Shown piece after piece: positions 7,877 to 16,647 of a stretch of 32,020 bases of DNA. The stretch's first letter is position 1; every line of letters begins with the position of its first letter. The translations under genes and the position numbers were made by a program. The notes under the pieces are model-generated. The model saw only the letters and a program-made list of their open reading frames with translations, ran no database searches and had not been told where the DNA came from. Source of the DNA: DATIXJ01 sp035518715 (GTDB taxonomy: Bacteria; Bacteroidota; Ignavibacteria; UBA10030; SZUA-254); contig DATIXJ010000030.1 in assembly GCA_035518715.1 (NCBI GenBank), forward strand, positions 1 to 32,020. The letters run 5' to 3'.

Positions 7877-9975
7877 GTAAACTCTCCATTCTCATGATTG
7901 GGATTGTCATATTATGCGATTGCGGATACGGCGGAAGAGGTGTTGATAAGACAACGTACGAAAAATTGGCACGACAGATTCAAGTTCGGTATGGGGTCGA
8001 CTTTCAAATCGAGTTTGCAATAAACGTCGACAGCTCTCACCATGAAGGAGTCCAATACTCCGATGCGGGTATAACGGATCCAAATGGATTGCTCAGTGGA
8101 TGTATCGCCTTCGCGATTGCACGCAATGATTTGGATGACACGCTCTCTGGCCGAGGACTCTTCGGTTTGTATAAGAATGGAGTCATTCAGTGGGACTCGG
8201 AACCAATAATCAACTGCCGGTACATCACCTCCATGGATCTCTATGGAGCGCTCATGTCGAGTCGAGATGGGAGAATCGACCTCCTCGTCTCTCACTTCCA
8301 AGACATGCGCAGCGAAACTGCCGACATGTGGATATTCAGCTGGGATGGTCATGAAGGACATGTCATCAACGCGGTAACGGATGATCATGAATCAGTCCTC
8401 CGAGGATATATGTACTCCTGGACATTTGTGGATGACGATGGCGACGGCATTCTCGAAATCCATGCCAGGGATCCGGAGACTGATAGTCTCGTGATCTACT
8501 CCTGGAACGGTGAGCAATATGGCAATTGGCACTTTACCATCCCTCCCGGACACACACCCCCGCGCGACCGGATCGCGGTCGACATTTTATCGACTGTATT
8601 CAAGTCGGATTCTGTATTCACCTATCGTTATACTGTTGCGAACCGGCAAACCAGCCTGCAAAAGCTCGATGATCTGGAATTCGATCGCAGAACCGCATCA
8701 CTATCGAATGCGACGGGCAGAAGTCATTGGAATTTTCTCTTCCGACTCAAGTCTATTGTCGGATGGGAGAACGAGTTTCTCTATCCATTCTACCTCTCCC
8801 AGGGCGAAAGCGATTCGAGCTTTGCCTTCCAGAGCACAGGGCTCCCTGGGATTGTGTCGTACTATGCCAGGGGAAATAATCCACCCGGTCAGTCGCCAGT
8901 CTATTCAGTACCGGATCGGGACCTCGAACTCCAACGGAACTCGGCAAAGGGGATTGCCGTCGGCCCTATTGATTCTCCGATTCCCTTCGACATCAAGAGG
9001 TTCCTCGATACCCTGAAGTCCGCCATTCATCGATCTCTGGAAGCCGGTTGGATATCATCTTGGAGTGATGAGGTGAAATATGAGGCTCTGGTCGATTCAA
9101 CTCAATCGTACGTAAGCCAGCATCGGACGCACGATGCCAGGAACATGCTCGATTCTGCGATTCAAGAGTCGAAACGCGATTATCCTGCAGTAATCTCGGG
9201 TGAAGCGTTCGCAATCATTCGTTTCAATAGTGAATTTGCATCGGCTCAGTTGAATAAGGCCCCGCCGCAGTACATGCTCAGCGTCAATACTGTCGGAAGT
9301 GGTACAGTTACGCTCTCACCCGCGCAGGCATACTTCGACAGCGGGTCGACTGTGGAGCTCACGGCTGCGGCGCGGGCCGGCTTTATCTTCTCCGGCTGGA
9401 ACGGCGATACGAACTGTTCGGCAAATCCTGTCATTGTTATCATGAGCGGACCCAGGAATATCGTGGCGACGTTTGTGGCGCAGGGATACATCATTAATGC
9501 CTCATCCGGGCCCCATGGGAGTATTTTCCCCACGGGCCAGGTGTCGGTCGCTGCAGGAAAGAGTCAGACGTTTACATTTTCGCCAACGATGGGATTTCAT
9601 GTCGACAGCGTTGTCGTCGACGGGGTCGATCAAGGCCCGCTGTCAAAATATACTTTTGAGAATGTCAGCCGGGGCCACACGCTCTACGTCACGTTTGCTG
9701 ATAAATTTCGGCTTACGGTGATCGTAAAAGGCGAAGGTAGCGTCACCCGCTCACCTGACCTGGCCGCTTATTTGCCGGGGACATCGGTTAGGTTGGCGGC
9801 GCGAGTCAATACGGAGAAAATCCAGAACCTGCAGGCCCAATCACCCAATAAGCCCGAACCGAAAAGCTGGAGATTCAGCAGCTGGGAGCTCGATGCAACC
9901 GGGTCCAAGAACCCAATCACAATCATCATGAATCGGAACATGGTTCTTCGAGCTGTCTTTGTTCCCGTCTATTAA
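7873..9975 (+). CDS. Exported FG-GAP-like / InlB B-repeat protein
   Basis: A 700-residue exported protein. The N-terminus (MSKLSILMIGIVILCDCGYG) is a signal peptide. The cysteines at 15 and 17 raise the chance of a lipoprotein, but the lipobox is poor because a leucine precedes C15. Residues 30-380 look like an integrin-type FG-GAP or beta-propeller region: DDDGDGILEI near 188 is a calcium-binding loop, and IFSWDGHEG and IYSWNGEQYG are blade-like repeats. From about 467 three Listeria InlB-type B repeats follow, starting MLSVNTVGSGTVTLSP, IINASSGPHGSIFPTG and LTVIVKGEGSVTRSPD, with FSGWNGD and FSSWELD marking two of them. The role may be adhesion or surface display. It is translationally coupled to both neighbours (ATGA at 7873, TAATG at 9973). 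It has no type IX sorting domain. Confidence 0.8.
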   Translation: MSKLSILMIGIVILCDCGYGGRGVDKTTYEKLARQIQVRYGVDFQIEFAINVDSSHHEGVQYSDAGITDPNGLLSGCIAFAIARNDLDDTLSGRGLFGLYKNGVIQWDSEPIINCRYITSMDLYGALMSSRDGRIDLLVSHFQDMRSETADMWIFSWDGHEGHVINAVTDDHESVLRGYMYSWTFVDDDGDGILEIHARDPETDSLVIYSWNGEQYGNWHFTIPPGHTPPRDRIAVDILSTVFKSDSVFTYRYTVANRQTSLQKLDDLEFDRRTASLSNATGRSHWNFLFRLKSIVGWENEFLYPFYLSQGESDSSFAFQSTGLPGIVSYYARGNNPPGQSPVYSVPDRDLELQRNSAKGIAVGPIDSPIPFDIKRFLDTLKSAIHRSLEAGWISSWSDEVKYEALVDSTQSYVSQHRTHDARNMLDSAIQESKRDYPAVISGEAFAIIRFNSEFASAQLNKAPPQYMLSVNTVGSGTVTLSPAQAYFDSGSTVELTAAARAGFIFSGWNGDTNCSANPVIVIMSGPRNIVATFVAQGYIINASSGPHGSIFPTGQVSVAAGKSQTFTFSPTMGFHVDSVVVDGVDQGPLSKYTFENVSRGHTLYVTFADKFRLTVIVKGEGSVTRSPDLAAYLPGTSVRLAARVNTEKIQNLQAQSPNKPEPKSWRFSSWELDATGSKNPITIIMNRNMVLRAVFVPVY

Positions 9976-10640
9976 TGTCGACGACCATGAGAGGGAGAAC
10001 TGTCATATATGTCACCGCATTCACACTGATTCAAGGTGCGTTTGGACATTCGCAAACGACGTACGAAGTACCCTGCAATTCCAGCAATAATATATTCGAA
10101 ATTTCTGTTGCGAACGAGCTCGGCCATACGATCGAGTCGGCAGAATTGAGACCGGTATCCATCCCATCCTGGCTTGAAATGTCCCCGGGGTTCGAGACCG
10201 TATCATCGCTCCCGGCAGGAACTGAGCGTATCGTGCGCTTTCATTTTTCTGTATTGAAATCCGCTCCGGTCCATGCGGCGGCAACCGTTGGTTTCGTGGT
10301 GACAACGCCCTGGGGGGAACGATGGAATAAGAAAATCGCACTTTCCGTTTCTCCGCCGGTGCAATCTGTTCTCTTCCAGAATTATCCGAACCCATTCAAT
10401 CCGGAAACAATTATTGCGTATCAGCTTCACGAGAACGCTCATGTGCAGATCAGCATTTATGACATTCTCGGGAAGGTAGTGACTTCACTTGCCGACAATG
10501 AGGAATCGGCCGGTTACCACGAGATCCGGTGGAATGCGGCAGATATGGCAGGTTCAGTGTATCTGCTCCACATCTCTGCCATCCGCGGTAATGGAAAGAA
10601 AGTCCTCGAATCTTCACGCAAGATCGTCATCCTGAAATAG
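9975..10640 (+). CDS. Small exported protein with type IX secretion C-terminal sorting domain
   Basis: A 221-residue protein. A signal peptide (MRGRTVIYVTAFTLIQGAFG) leads into one Ig-like beta-sandwich (about residues 30-130, FEISVANELGH to KIALSVSPP). The type A sorting domain occupies about 132-221: SVLFQNYPNPFNPETIIAYQ, then VQISIYDILGKVVTSL, GYHEIRWNAADMAGSVYLL and a final RKIVILK. This domain directs proteins through the outer membrane by the Por/type IX system and is typical of Bacteroidota and Ignavibacteria. The ATG at 9975 shares its A with the previous stop; MRGRT four codons on is an alternative start. It is the only member of the three-gene cassette with the sorting signal. It may be a carrier or anchor for the other two, or just a separate cargo. 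Confidence 0.85.
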   Translation: MSTTMRGRTVIYVTAFTLIQGAFGHSQTTYEVPCNSSNNIFEISVANELGHTIESAELRPVSIPSWLEMSPGFETVSSLPAGTERIVRFHFSVLKSAPVHAAATVGFVVTTPWGERWNKKIALSVSPPVQSVLFQNYPNPFNPETIIAYQLHENAHVQISIYDILGKVVTSLADNEESAGYHEIRWNAADMAGSVYLLHISAIRGNGKKVLESSRKIVILK

Positions 10641-10696
10641 CGTTTTCAATTCGATGCTTCAATACGTAGGACTTATCACGACCTGAATTCGTCTAC

Positions 10697-10725
10697 TTGA
10701 GTTCCGCTCCGCTTTTTCATATCTT
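10697..10725 (+). promoter_or_regulatory. Promoter of the M16 peptidase pair
   Basis: TTGAGT (10697-10702), 17 bases, TATCTT (10720-10725). The expected start is near 10732, about 50 bases before the ATG at 10783, which has GGAG in front. It separates the M16 operon from the cassette upstream. I see no convincing terminator in the 56 bases between the cassette stop and this promoter. Confidence 0.65.
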
Positions 10726-10782
10726 GTCCCGTCTTTCTTCGTACACTCTTCAAACCAAAATCCTCTTCATATCGGAGATTCT

Positions 10783-12150
10783 ATGAGATCGAAGCTCGGA
10801 TATCTGTGCCTTGTTCTGTCCCTTTTCTCGCTCGCCTCTGCCCAGCAGCTCAATATCCCTTACACCCGGTTCCAGCTCAAGAACGGTCTGGATGTCGTCC
10901 TCCACGAGGATCATACCGTCCCGGTCGTTTCCGTCAACTGCTGGTACCATGTCGGATCCGGGATGGAAAAGCCAGGACGCACAGGGTTCGCCCATCTCTT
11001 CGAGCATATCATGTTCGAGGGCTCAAAGAACGTGCCGGAAGGGAAGTTCGATGAGTGGCTCGAAGCCGCCGGCGGCGATAACAACGGCTCAACCACGACG
11101 TACCGCACCAACTACTGGGAAAACGTCCCGAGCAATGCGCTCGAGCTGGCGCTCTTCCTCGAAGCCGACCGGATGGGCACGCTCCTCGATGTCATGTCGC
11201 CCGGACGTGTCGATCAGCAGCGCGACGTCGTGAAGAACGAGCGGCGCCAGTCGTACGAGAATCAGCCGTACGGCATGGTGTCGATCAAGCTCGACGAGAA
11301 TCTCTATCCACCCGACCATCCGTTCCACTGGCCGACAATCGGCTACATGGAGGATCTCACCGCAGCGAGCCATCAGGATGTGGTGGATTTCTTCAAGAAA
11401 TACTACCGCCCGAATAATGCAAGCCTGGTTATTGCCGGTGACATCGATCCGGTGAAAACAAAAGCCCTTGTGGAAAAATGGTTCGGCAATATTCCCGCGG
11501 GGAATCCCATTCCGCCGCTCAGCGGTCCCTCGGCGTATCTCACCGAATCGAAAAAGCTGGTCATGGAAGACAAGGTCGAGCTCCCGCGGCTCTATATGAC
11601 CTGGCTTACACCCGCAATGTTCTGCCCGGGTGACGCCGAGCTCGATATCGTCGCAAATGTCCTTGCCGGCGGGAAAAACTCGCGCCTCTACAAACGGCTC
11701 GTGTACGATCTCCAGATTGCCCAGGACGTTTCTGCCTTTGAGGCGTCAAGTCCTCTCGTCTCGACGTTTTCCATCGTGGCAACCGCCCGCTCGGGACACA
11801 CGCTTCCCGAAATCCAAAAGGTGATATGGGAAGAAATCGCCAGGCTGAAGAACGAACCGCCCGCACAGCGCGAAGTCCAGCGTGCGGTGAATGAATTTGA
11901 GTCGAGCTTCCTGAACCGGCTCGAGGTTGTCGGCGGGTTCGGCGGGATTGCCGATCAGCTCAATGAGTATCTGGTCACCACGAAAGATCCGGATTATTTC
12001 AACGAAGATCTTGCCCGCTATAAAGCCCTCGCCCCCGACGATGTCCAGGCGGCGGCTCAGTCGTACCTGAAGGAGGATGCCAACGTCATTCTGAGCGTCG
12101 TGCCGGAGGGTAAGACCGATCTCGCGGTTCCCGCAAAAGGAGGGAAATAG
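10783..12150 (+). CDS. Periplasmic M16 zinc peptidase, catalytic subunit
   Basis: An M16 (pitrilysin/processing-peptidase) family metalloprotease exported by a signal peptide (MRSKLGYLCLVLSLFSLASA). The inverted zinc motif HLFEH is at residues 71-75. The third ligand is probably E153 in VVKNERRQ. The GDNNGSTTTYRTNYWE stretch near 100 is typical of the family. The 455 residues make the usual two-domain half-shell, so a partner half is needed. The next gene, two bases away, supplies it. Such pairs degrade peptides in the periplasm. The substrate cannot be told from the sequence. Confidence 0.92.
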   Translation: MRSKLGYLCLVLSLFSLASAQQLNIPYTRFQLKNGLDVVLHEDHTVPVVSVNCWYHVGSGMEKPGRTGFAHLFEHIMFEGSKNVPEGKFDEWLEAAGGDNNGSTTTYRTNYWENVPSNALELALFLEADRMGTLLDVMSPGRVDQQRDVVKNERRQSYENQPYGMVSIKLDENLYPPDHPFHWPTIGYMEDLTAASHQDVVDFFKKYYRPNNASLVIAGDIDPVKTKALVEKWFGNIPAGNPIPPLSGPSAYLTESKKLVMEDKVELPRLYMTWLTPAMFCPGDAELDIVANVLAGGKNSRLYKRLVYDLQIAQDVSAFEASSPLVSTFSIVATARSGHTLPEIQKVIWEEIARLKNEPPAQREVQRAVNEFESSFLNRLEVVGGFGGIADQLNEYLVTTKDPDYFNEDLARYKALAPDDVQAAAQSYLKEDANVILSVVPEGKTDLAVPAKGGK

Positions 12151-12152
12151 CC

Positions 12153-13628
12153 ATGAACGCCATTCTGAATTTTCGCCGTCTCGTGCTGAGCGCCCTCGGC
12201 ATCGCTCTGGTCGTACTCACTTTCGCAACTGCACATGCGCGCCAGGCAGCTCCTGAAATGCCGCCGAAGCTCGGACCGCCTCCGTCGCTCCAGCTTCCTC
12301 CCATCAGGCATTTCACGCTGTCGAACGGGCTCAAGGTCACGCTCATGGAGAAGCACAACGTCCCTCTCGTTCAGACCGAACTGGTGGTCTGGTGCGGATC
12401 GGTCAATGATCCGCCCGGCAAGAGCGGTCTCGCCAGTATGTCTGCCGCGATGATGGAAGAGGGCGCCGGTTCGCGCAATTCGCTCGAGCTTGCTGACGCG
12501 ATCGACTTCCTCGGCGCAGATATCTCGGCATTCGCCGGGAACCATACGTCGGGAGTCGTGCTTCATACGCCCCTCTCGAAACTCGATTCCGCGCTTGCGC
12601 TCTTTGCCGATATGGCGCTCCGTCCGACATTTCCCGCGGAGGAGCTGGAGCGTAATCGCAAGGAACGGCTCACGTCGCTGATGGAATGGCACGATCAGCC
12701 CCGGGCAATCGCATCGGTGATCTTCAACCGCACGCTTTTTGGGGCTAATCATCCGTACGGGATTCCGTCAATGGGGAACGAGCAAAGTCTCCGGTCGTTC
12801 ACGGTCGAAGATCTGAAGAATTTTCACAAGACCTACTTCTATCCCAATAACGGATTCATGGTTGTTTCCGGTGATATCACGGAAGACCAGATCAAACCGA
12901 AACTCGAGTCGCTTTTTGGCGGATGGAGCCGGGGGGATGTCGAGATTCCGAAGCTCCCCGCGGTAAGTCAGGTGGAATCTCGGAAGATTTACCTGGTCGA
13001 CAAGCCGGGTGCCGCGCAATCCGTCATCCGCATCGGGAGAATCGGTGCAGACCGCATGACGAAGGACTATTTTCCGCTCCTCGTGATGAACACGATTCTC
13101 GGCGGATCGTTCACGTCGCGGCTCAATCATAATATCCGGGAAGTGCACGGGTATTCTTACGGTGCGGGATCGGGATTCGATTTTCGTCCCACCCCGGGGC
13201 CGTTCACTGCGGCAGCGGACGTGCAAACCAACGTGACCGATAAGGCGCTCACGGAGTTCATGAATGAGCTGAAGGGAATCCGGGTGCCGGTTTCGGACGA
13301 CGAGCTCACCCGTGCGAAAAATTACCTCGCGCTCCGCTATCCCGAAAGCTTCCAGACAGTTTCCCAGCTTACGGGACAATTGTCGGATTTAAATGTCTAC
13401 GGTTTGCCGGATGATTACTTCAACAACTATGTGCAGGAGATTCTTGCAGTGACAAAAGAGGATGTCCAGCGGGTGGCGCAGAAGTATATCGATCCCGATA
13501 AGATCGCCATTATCATTGTCGGTGACAGGAAGCTGATCGAACCGGGGATCAGCGCGCTGAATCTCGGCCCGATTGAGAATCTGACGGTCGAAGATGTGCT
13601 TGGAAAAGCGCCAGAACCCTCGAACTGA
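12153..13628 (+). CDS. M16 family protein, catalytically dead partner subunit
   Basis: A 491-residue M16 protein with signal peptide (LVLSALGIALVVLTFATAHA). It aligns with the previous gene over the first domain, but the HLFEH site reads SMSAA (residues 95-99). All three key residues of the motif are replaced, so it cannot bind zinc in the normal way. The second domain keeps the FRPTPGPF segment (about residue 345) in the region where non-catalytic M16 halves help bind substrate. It starts two bases after the upstream stop with AAAGGAGGG as ribosome site, so the two halves should be made together and form a heterodimer. A hairpin follows at 13648. Confidence 0.9.
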   Translation: MNAILNFRRLVLSALGIALVVLTFATAHARQAAPEMPPKLGPPPSLQLPPIRHFTLSNGLKVTLMEKHNVPLVQTELVVWCGSVNDPPGKSGLASMSAAMMEEGAGSRNSLELADAIDFLGADISAFAGNHTSGVVLHTPLSKLDSALALFADMALRPTFPAEELERNRKERLTSLMEWHDQPRAIASVIFNRTLFGANHPYGIPSMGNEQSLRSFTVEDLKNFHKTYFYPNNGFMVVSGDITEDQIKPKLESLFGGWSRGDVEIPKLPAVSQVESRKIYLVDKPGAAQSVIRIGRIGADRMTKDYFPLLVMNTILGGSFTSRLNHNIREVHGYSYGAGSGFDFRPTPGPFTAAADVQTNVTDKALTEFMNELKGIRVPVSDDELTRAKNYLALRYPESFQTVSQLTGQLSDLNVYGLPDDYFNNYVQEILAVTKEDVQRVAQKYIDPDKIAIIIVGDRKLIEPGISALNLGPIENLTVEDVLGKAPEPSN

Positions 13629-13647
13629 CCGGAACCGGCAAAAATGG

Positions 13648-13681
13648 CTGCGGGCAGTACGGATCATCGTACCGCCCGCAG
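13648..13681. terminator. Bidirectional hairpin terminator between convergent genes
   Basis: CTGCGGGC-A-GTACG pairs with CGTAC-C-GCCCGCAG around GATCAT, giving 13 base pairs with one mismatch. On the minus strand it is followed by CCATTTTTG, so it should stop the HerA transcript well. On the plus strand there is no clear T-tract, and stopping would be weaker. It sits between the stops at 13628 (+) and 13710 (-). Confidence 0.7.
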
Positions 13682-13709
13682 TGTAATTCCCGGAGAAACT
13701 GCGAGAAGA

Positions 13710-15308
13710 TTAAATCCTGATCTGCTTCCACCAATTGTCCACGACGTGCGGAACGTCCGTGGTTGAATCTTTCCGCTCCCATTTCTCGAAGAACTTGATA
13801 TCCGCACCTGCCGGAGCCGGGGATGCGAGATCAATCATGGCTCGAACCGGTACTGCCACCGAATCCCCGATCACCACCGCTTCGCCCTGCTGAAGCGTCG
13901 GCAGGATGTCGACAAGATTTGCCATCGAATCCGGGACAAGATTCCGGACGTAGTTCTGGTCGTTCGGGTTCAGCAGCCGCATGGCGATGAAATTATTGCA
14001 CTGTGCAGTGATCGTTTCGGAGATTTCGGAGGGACGCTGGCTGACGATCATGGCGCTCACGCCGTATTTTCTTCCTTCCTTTGCAATCCGCTCCACGGTC
14101 TTTCTTGCCGCGGTACTTTTTCCCGTCATCGAAAGATAGGTGTGTGCTTCCTCGAACACGATGAGAATGGGGAAGTCCTGCCGGGCGGGATTCCACAGGT
14201 TGAAATCGAAAATGATCCTTCCGAGAAGCGAAACCAGCACGTTGATGACATCGAACGGTACGCGGCTGAGGTCGAGCACGGTGATGTGATGACCGGTATC
14301 GAGCGCAAAGAGGCGCGTCAGCCACGATTCGAGAGATTCCGAGCTCTTGTAGAGCTTGGGCTTGAAGAGAAACTCGTATCTCCGGTCGGTCAGCTTGCTC
14401 TCCAGCCGTACGAGGAACCGCGTGAACTGCCCGAAGAACGGTCCCTCCTTGCCGGCGAGCGTGCGTTCCGTATCGAGTGCCCGCATTCTTGCCATCACTT
14501 CAATAAAATCAAACGAGACCGGTGTATCCACCGTGAGGTAGTCTTTCAGGGCGAGATTTTTCCCGCGTTTGGAATCCATGATCGCGTCTTTGAGCACCAT
14601 CATCTGATTATGAGCGGAATGCTCGTTGTCGTCGATGAACATTTCCGAAATCTCATCGAAGTTCATGAGCCAGTAGGGAAGCTCCAGTTCGGTGATCTTG
14701 ACAATATTGCCGGATCCGCTGAACGCCGGGGTGTATTCTCCGTGCAGGTCGAGGAGAACAACGTGGGTGTTTTCCAGCCAGTCGACCTTCTGAAGGATGG
14801 AAGCGGTTGTGCAAGATTTTCCGGAGCCCGTCGAACCGAAGAGTGCAATGTGCTTGGCAAAAAGCTTGTTCGGATTGAGGAAGAGGCGTTCCTGTTCAAA
14901 CTGACTTATGGTCCCGAGCGAAAAGTCATGTTCGCGGAACGTCGAGAAGATCGAAGAAATATCCTCGGGGGTGGTGGAATACACGCCGCTGCCGAGTTTC
15001 GGGAATGAAAAAACGCCGCGCGTAAACTGCCCCTCCTGCAGTGTCCCGAGCATTTGTATCTGCATCTGGTGTCGCGGAGACCCGCCCCCATTGTAATCGC
15101 TGCCTGCCGGCGGCTCAATCGTTTCGAGCGCGGAGATGGACCCGATAATGGAGCGAAGATCATCTTCCATAATCACATACGATCCGATCTTGCCGGTCTG
15201 ATCGGTGCTGAGGTCGAGATTGCGAAAAACCTCCTCGTCGAAAATGGCATGAATGGTGCTCGTATTTACACCCGAGATCGTTCCGAGGCGTTTAGATTCG
15301 TCTATCAC
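13710..15308 (-). CDS. HerA-like DNA-translocating ATPase (DUF87)
   Basis: A 532-residue HerA/FtsK-superfamily ATPase. The N-terminal 100 residues (LGTISGVNTSTIHAIF, GSYVIMEDD) match the HAS-barrel found in HerA. Walker A is GSTGSGKS at 158-165, LLDLHGEYTP follows near 200, and Walker B is LIVFEEAH near 385. The C-terminal MIVSQRPSEI carries the conserved sensor-like region. Archaeal HerA works with the nuclease NurA in end resection, and bacterial HerA often partners defence nucleases. No nuclease is adjacent here. The start is a GTG at 15308 with AGAGGA upstream, 19 bases after the PP2C gene, so the two are one operon. DNA repair or chromosome handling is likely but not shown. Confidence 0.85.
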   Translation of the reverse strand: MIDESKRLGTISGVNTSTIHAIFDEEVFRNLDLSTDQTGKIGSYVIMEDDLRSIIGSISALETIEPPAGSDYNGGGSPRHQMQIQMLGTLQEGQFTRGVFSFPKLGSGVYSTTPEDISSIFSTFREHDFSLGTISQFEQERLFLNPNKLFAKHIALFGSTGSGKSCTTASILQKVDWLENTHVVLLDLHGEYTPAFSGSGNIVKITELELPYWLMNFDEISEMFIDDNEHSAHNQMMVLKDAIMDSKRGKNLALKDYLTVDTPVSFDFIEVMARMRALDTERTLAGKEGPFFGQFTRFLVRLESKLTDRRYEFLFKPKLYKSSESLESWLTRLFALDTGHHITVLDLSRVPFDVINVLVSLLGRIIFDFNLWNPARQDFPILIVFEEAHTYLSMTGKSTAARKTVERIAKEGRKYGVSAMIVSQRPSEISETITAQCNNFIAMRLLNPNDQNYVRNLVPDSMANLVDILPTLQQGEAVVIGDSVAVPVRAMIDLASPAPAGADIKFFEKWERKDSTTDVPHVVDNWWKQIRI

Positions 15309-15327
15309 GGTGATAGTCCTCTGAAGG

Positions 15328-16557
15328 TTAATCGTTTCGTTTAATGGTCACGATAGTCTTATCGTCGGTTCGCAGCCCCATCGTATTGAATTTCTGGACG
15401 TCTTCAAGTATACGGACCGTAATGTCCTTTGCGGAGAGATGGCGCAGATCGTTGACCAGCCGGACGATACGCTCCTCCCCGAAGAAATCCCCCTGCTCGT
15501 TCGATGCCTCCGAAACACCGTCGGTGTAGAGAAGGAGAACGTCTCCCTTGCGCATCGAGAAATTGTCCGTACGGAACTTCTCATCGGGGAAAGGTCCGAG
15601 AATCTGTCCTGTGGCCTCGATCATTTCCACTGAACTGTTTGTCCGAACCAGGATCGGATTGTTGTGACCGCAGTTTGCATAGACAACGAGGCCGTTCCGG
15701 GCGTCCGTGAGCTCGCAGTAGACGAGCGTGATGAAGTGATCCTCTGTAAATGTCCGGTGGAGAAGTTTGTTGACCCGCGAAAGGAGTGAGCTGATCTTCG
15801 TCTGATAATCGAACCCCATGCGGAGAGCGCCGGAAGTATAGAGCGCCTGAGCGGCGGCGGGAAATCCCTTGCTTGCCGCATCCCCGATGACGATGCCGAC
15901 ACGTTCGTCATCTCCTTCCCCCACGAGGTAATCGAAAAAATCGCCGCCCACTATTCTGTCAGGGATCGAGACGCCGTACACCTCGTACGATTGAAAATGG
16001 AGCTCATGCTGCGGGAGGATGCTCCGTTGTATCTCGCTGGCTCTGTCGAGGTCCTTCTCGAGGACCCGGGTTTTCCGCTCCAATTTCTTCGAGCGCAGGA
16101 CGGAAGTGAGGGCACTGCTGATGATATTGAGTGTTGAGGTGAGAGACTCGTCAAGATGTTCCGCATTGAATGCGAACACATACCGGTAGAGGATATGATC
16201 ACGCCACTTGACCTTTTCCCCCACACCGGTCGCGGAATACCTCAATATCCCGCGCTTGCGGAGATACTGGTCCTGCTCACTCCCCAGAAATGTGCGCGCT
16301 TTGGGAAGTTCGAAGAAGATGGGGTAATCCTTCACCTTGATCGCATAACCCTGCTTGATCGCCTCCATGTCGCCCGTCTGGTGGAGAAGAACATAGCAGC
16401 CGGTCTTTGCGTCGAATTTCCAGACGCGCCCGCCTTTTACGTTGACCTCTTCGTTCTGAACGATTTCTTCGATCACCTGCTTGAGGAGGTCTTCTTCATT
16501 CTCGACGTGGCGTGAGGCGAGATTCTCAATGGTCCTGTAGAGTTTACGAAGCTGCAT
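15328..16557 (-). CDS. GAF-like / SpoIIE-type PP2C protein phosphatase
   Basis: A 409-residue RsbU/SpoIIE-type serine phosphatase. Residues 1-150 look like a GAF-type sensor (EEIVQNEEVNVKGGRVWKFD, CYVLLHQTG). A coiled-coil linker (about 155-180) leads to ASEIQRSILP. The catalytic domain starts at VGGDFFDYL and carries metal-site aspartates in GIVIGDAASKG, then VYANCGHNNP, LLLYTDGVSEASN and a closing TDDKTIV. Family members dephosphorylate anti-sigma-factor antagonists in partner-switching pathways. No STAS or RsbW-type gene is in the window. It has a promoter at 16591-16619 and is the first gene before the HerA ATPase. Confidence 0.92.
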   Translation of the reverse strand: MQLRKLYRTIENLASRHVENEEDLLKQVIEEIVQNEEVNVKGGRVWKFDAKTGCYVLLHQTGDMEAIKQGYAIKVKDYPIFFELPKARTFLGSEQDQYLRKRGILRYSATGVGEKVKWRDHILYRYVFAFNAEHLDESLTSTLNIISSALTSVLRSKKLERKTRVLEKDLDRASEIQRSILPQHELHFQSYEVYGVSIPDRIVGGDFFDYLVGEGDDERVGIVIGDAASKGFPAAAQALYTSGALRMGFDYQTKISSLLSRVNKLLHRTFTEDHFITLVYCELTDARNGLVVYANCGHNNPILVRTNSSVEMIEATGQILGPFPDEKFRTDNFSMRKGDVLLLYTDGVSEASNEQGDFFGEERIVRLVNDLRHLSAKDITVRILEDVQKFNTMGLRTDDKTIVTIKRND

Positions 16558-16590
16558 ACTGTTTCGTCATGTTTGGCGAAAATTCATCAC

Positions 16591-16619
16591 AATGTAATTT
16601 GAAAATCCGAAAAAAACAA
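16591..16619 (-). promoter_or_regulatory. Promoter of the PP2C-HerA operon
   Basis: Minus strand: TTGTTT (16614-16619), 17 bases, TACATT (16591-16596). The start should be near 16584, giving a short leader of about 27 bases before the ATG at 16557. Confidence 0.65.
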
Positions 16620-16647
16620 CGTTCGGAAGGGAAGACGGTATGAAATA

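Noticed and set aside
14142..15008. Plus-strand 288-residue open frame opposite the HerA gene
   Set aside because: The minus-strand frame has complete Walker motifs and HAS-barrel; the plus frame is only its complement.
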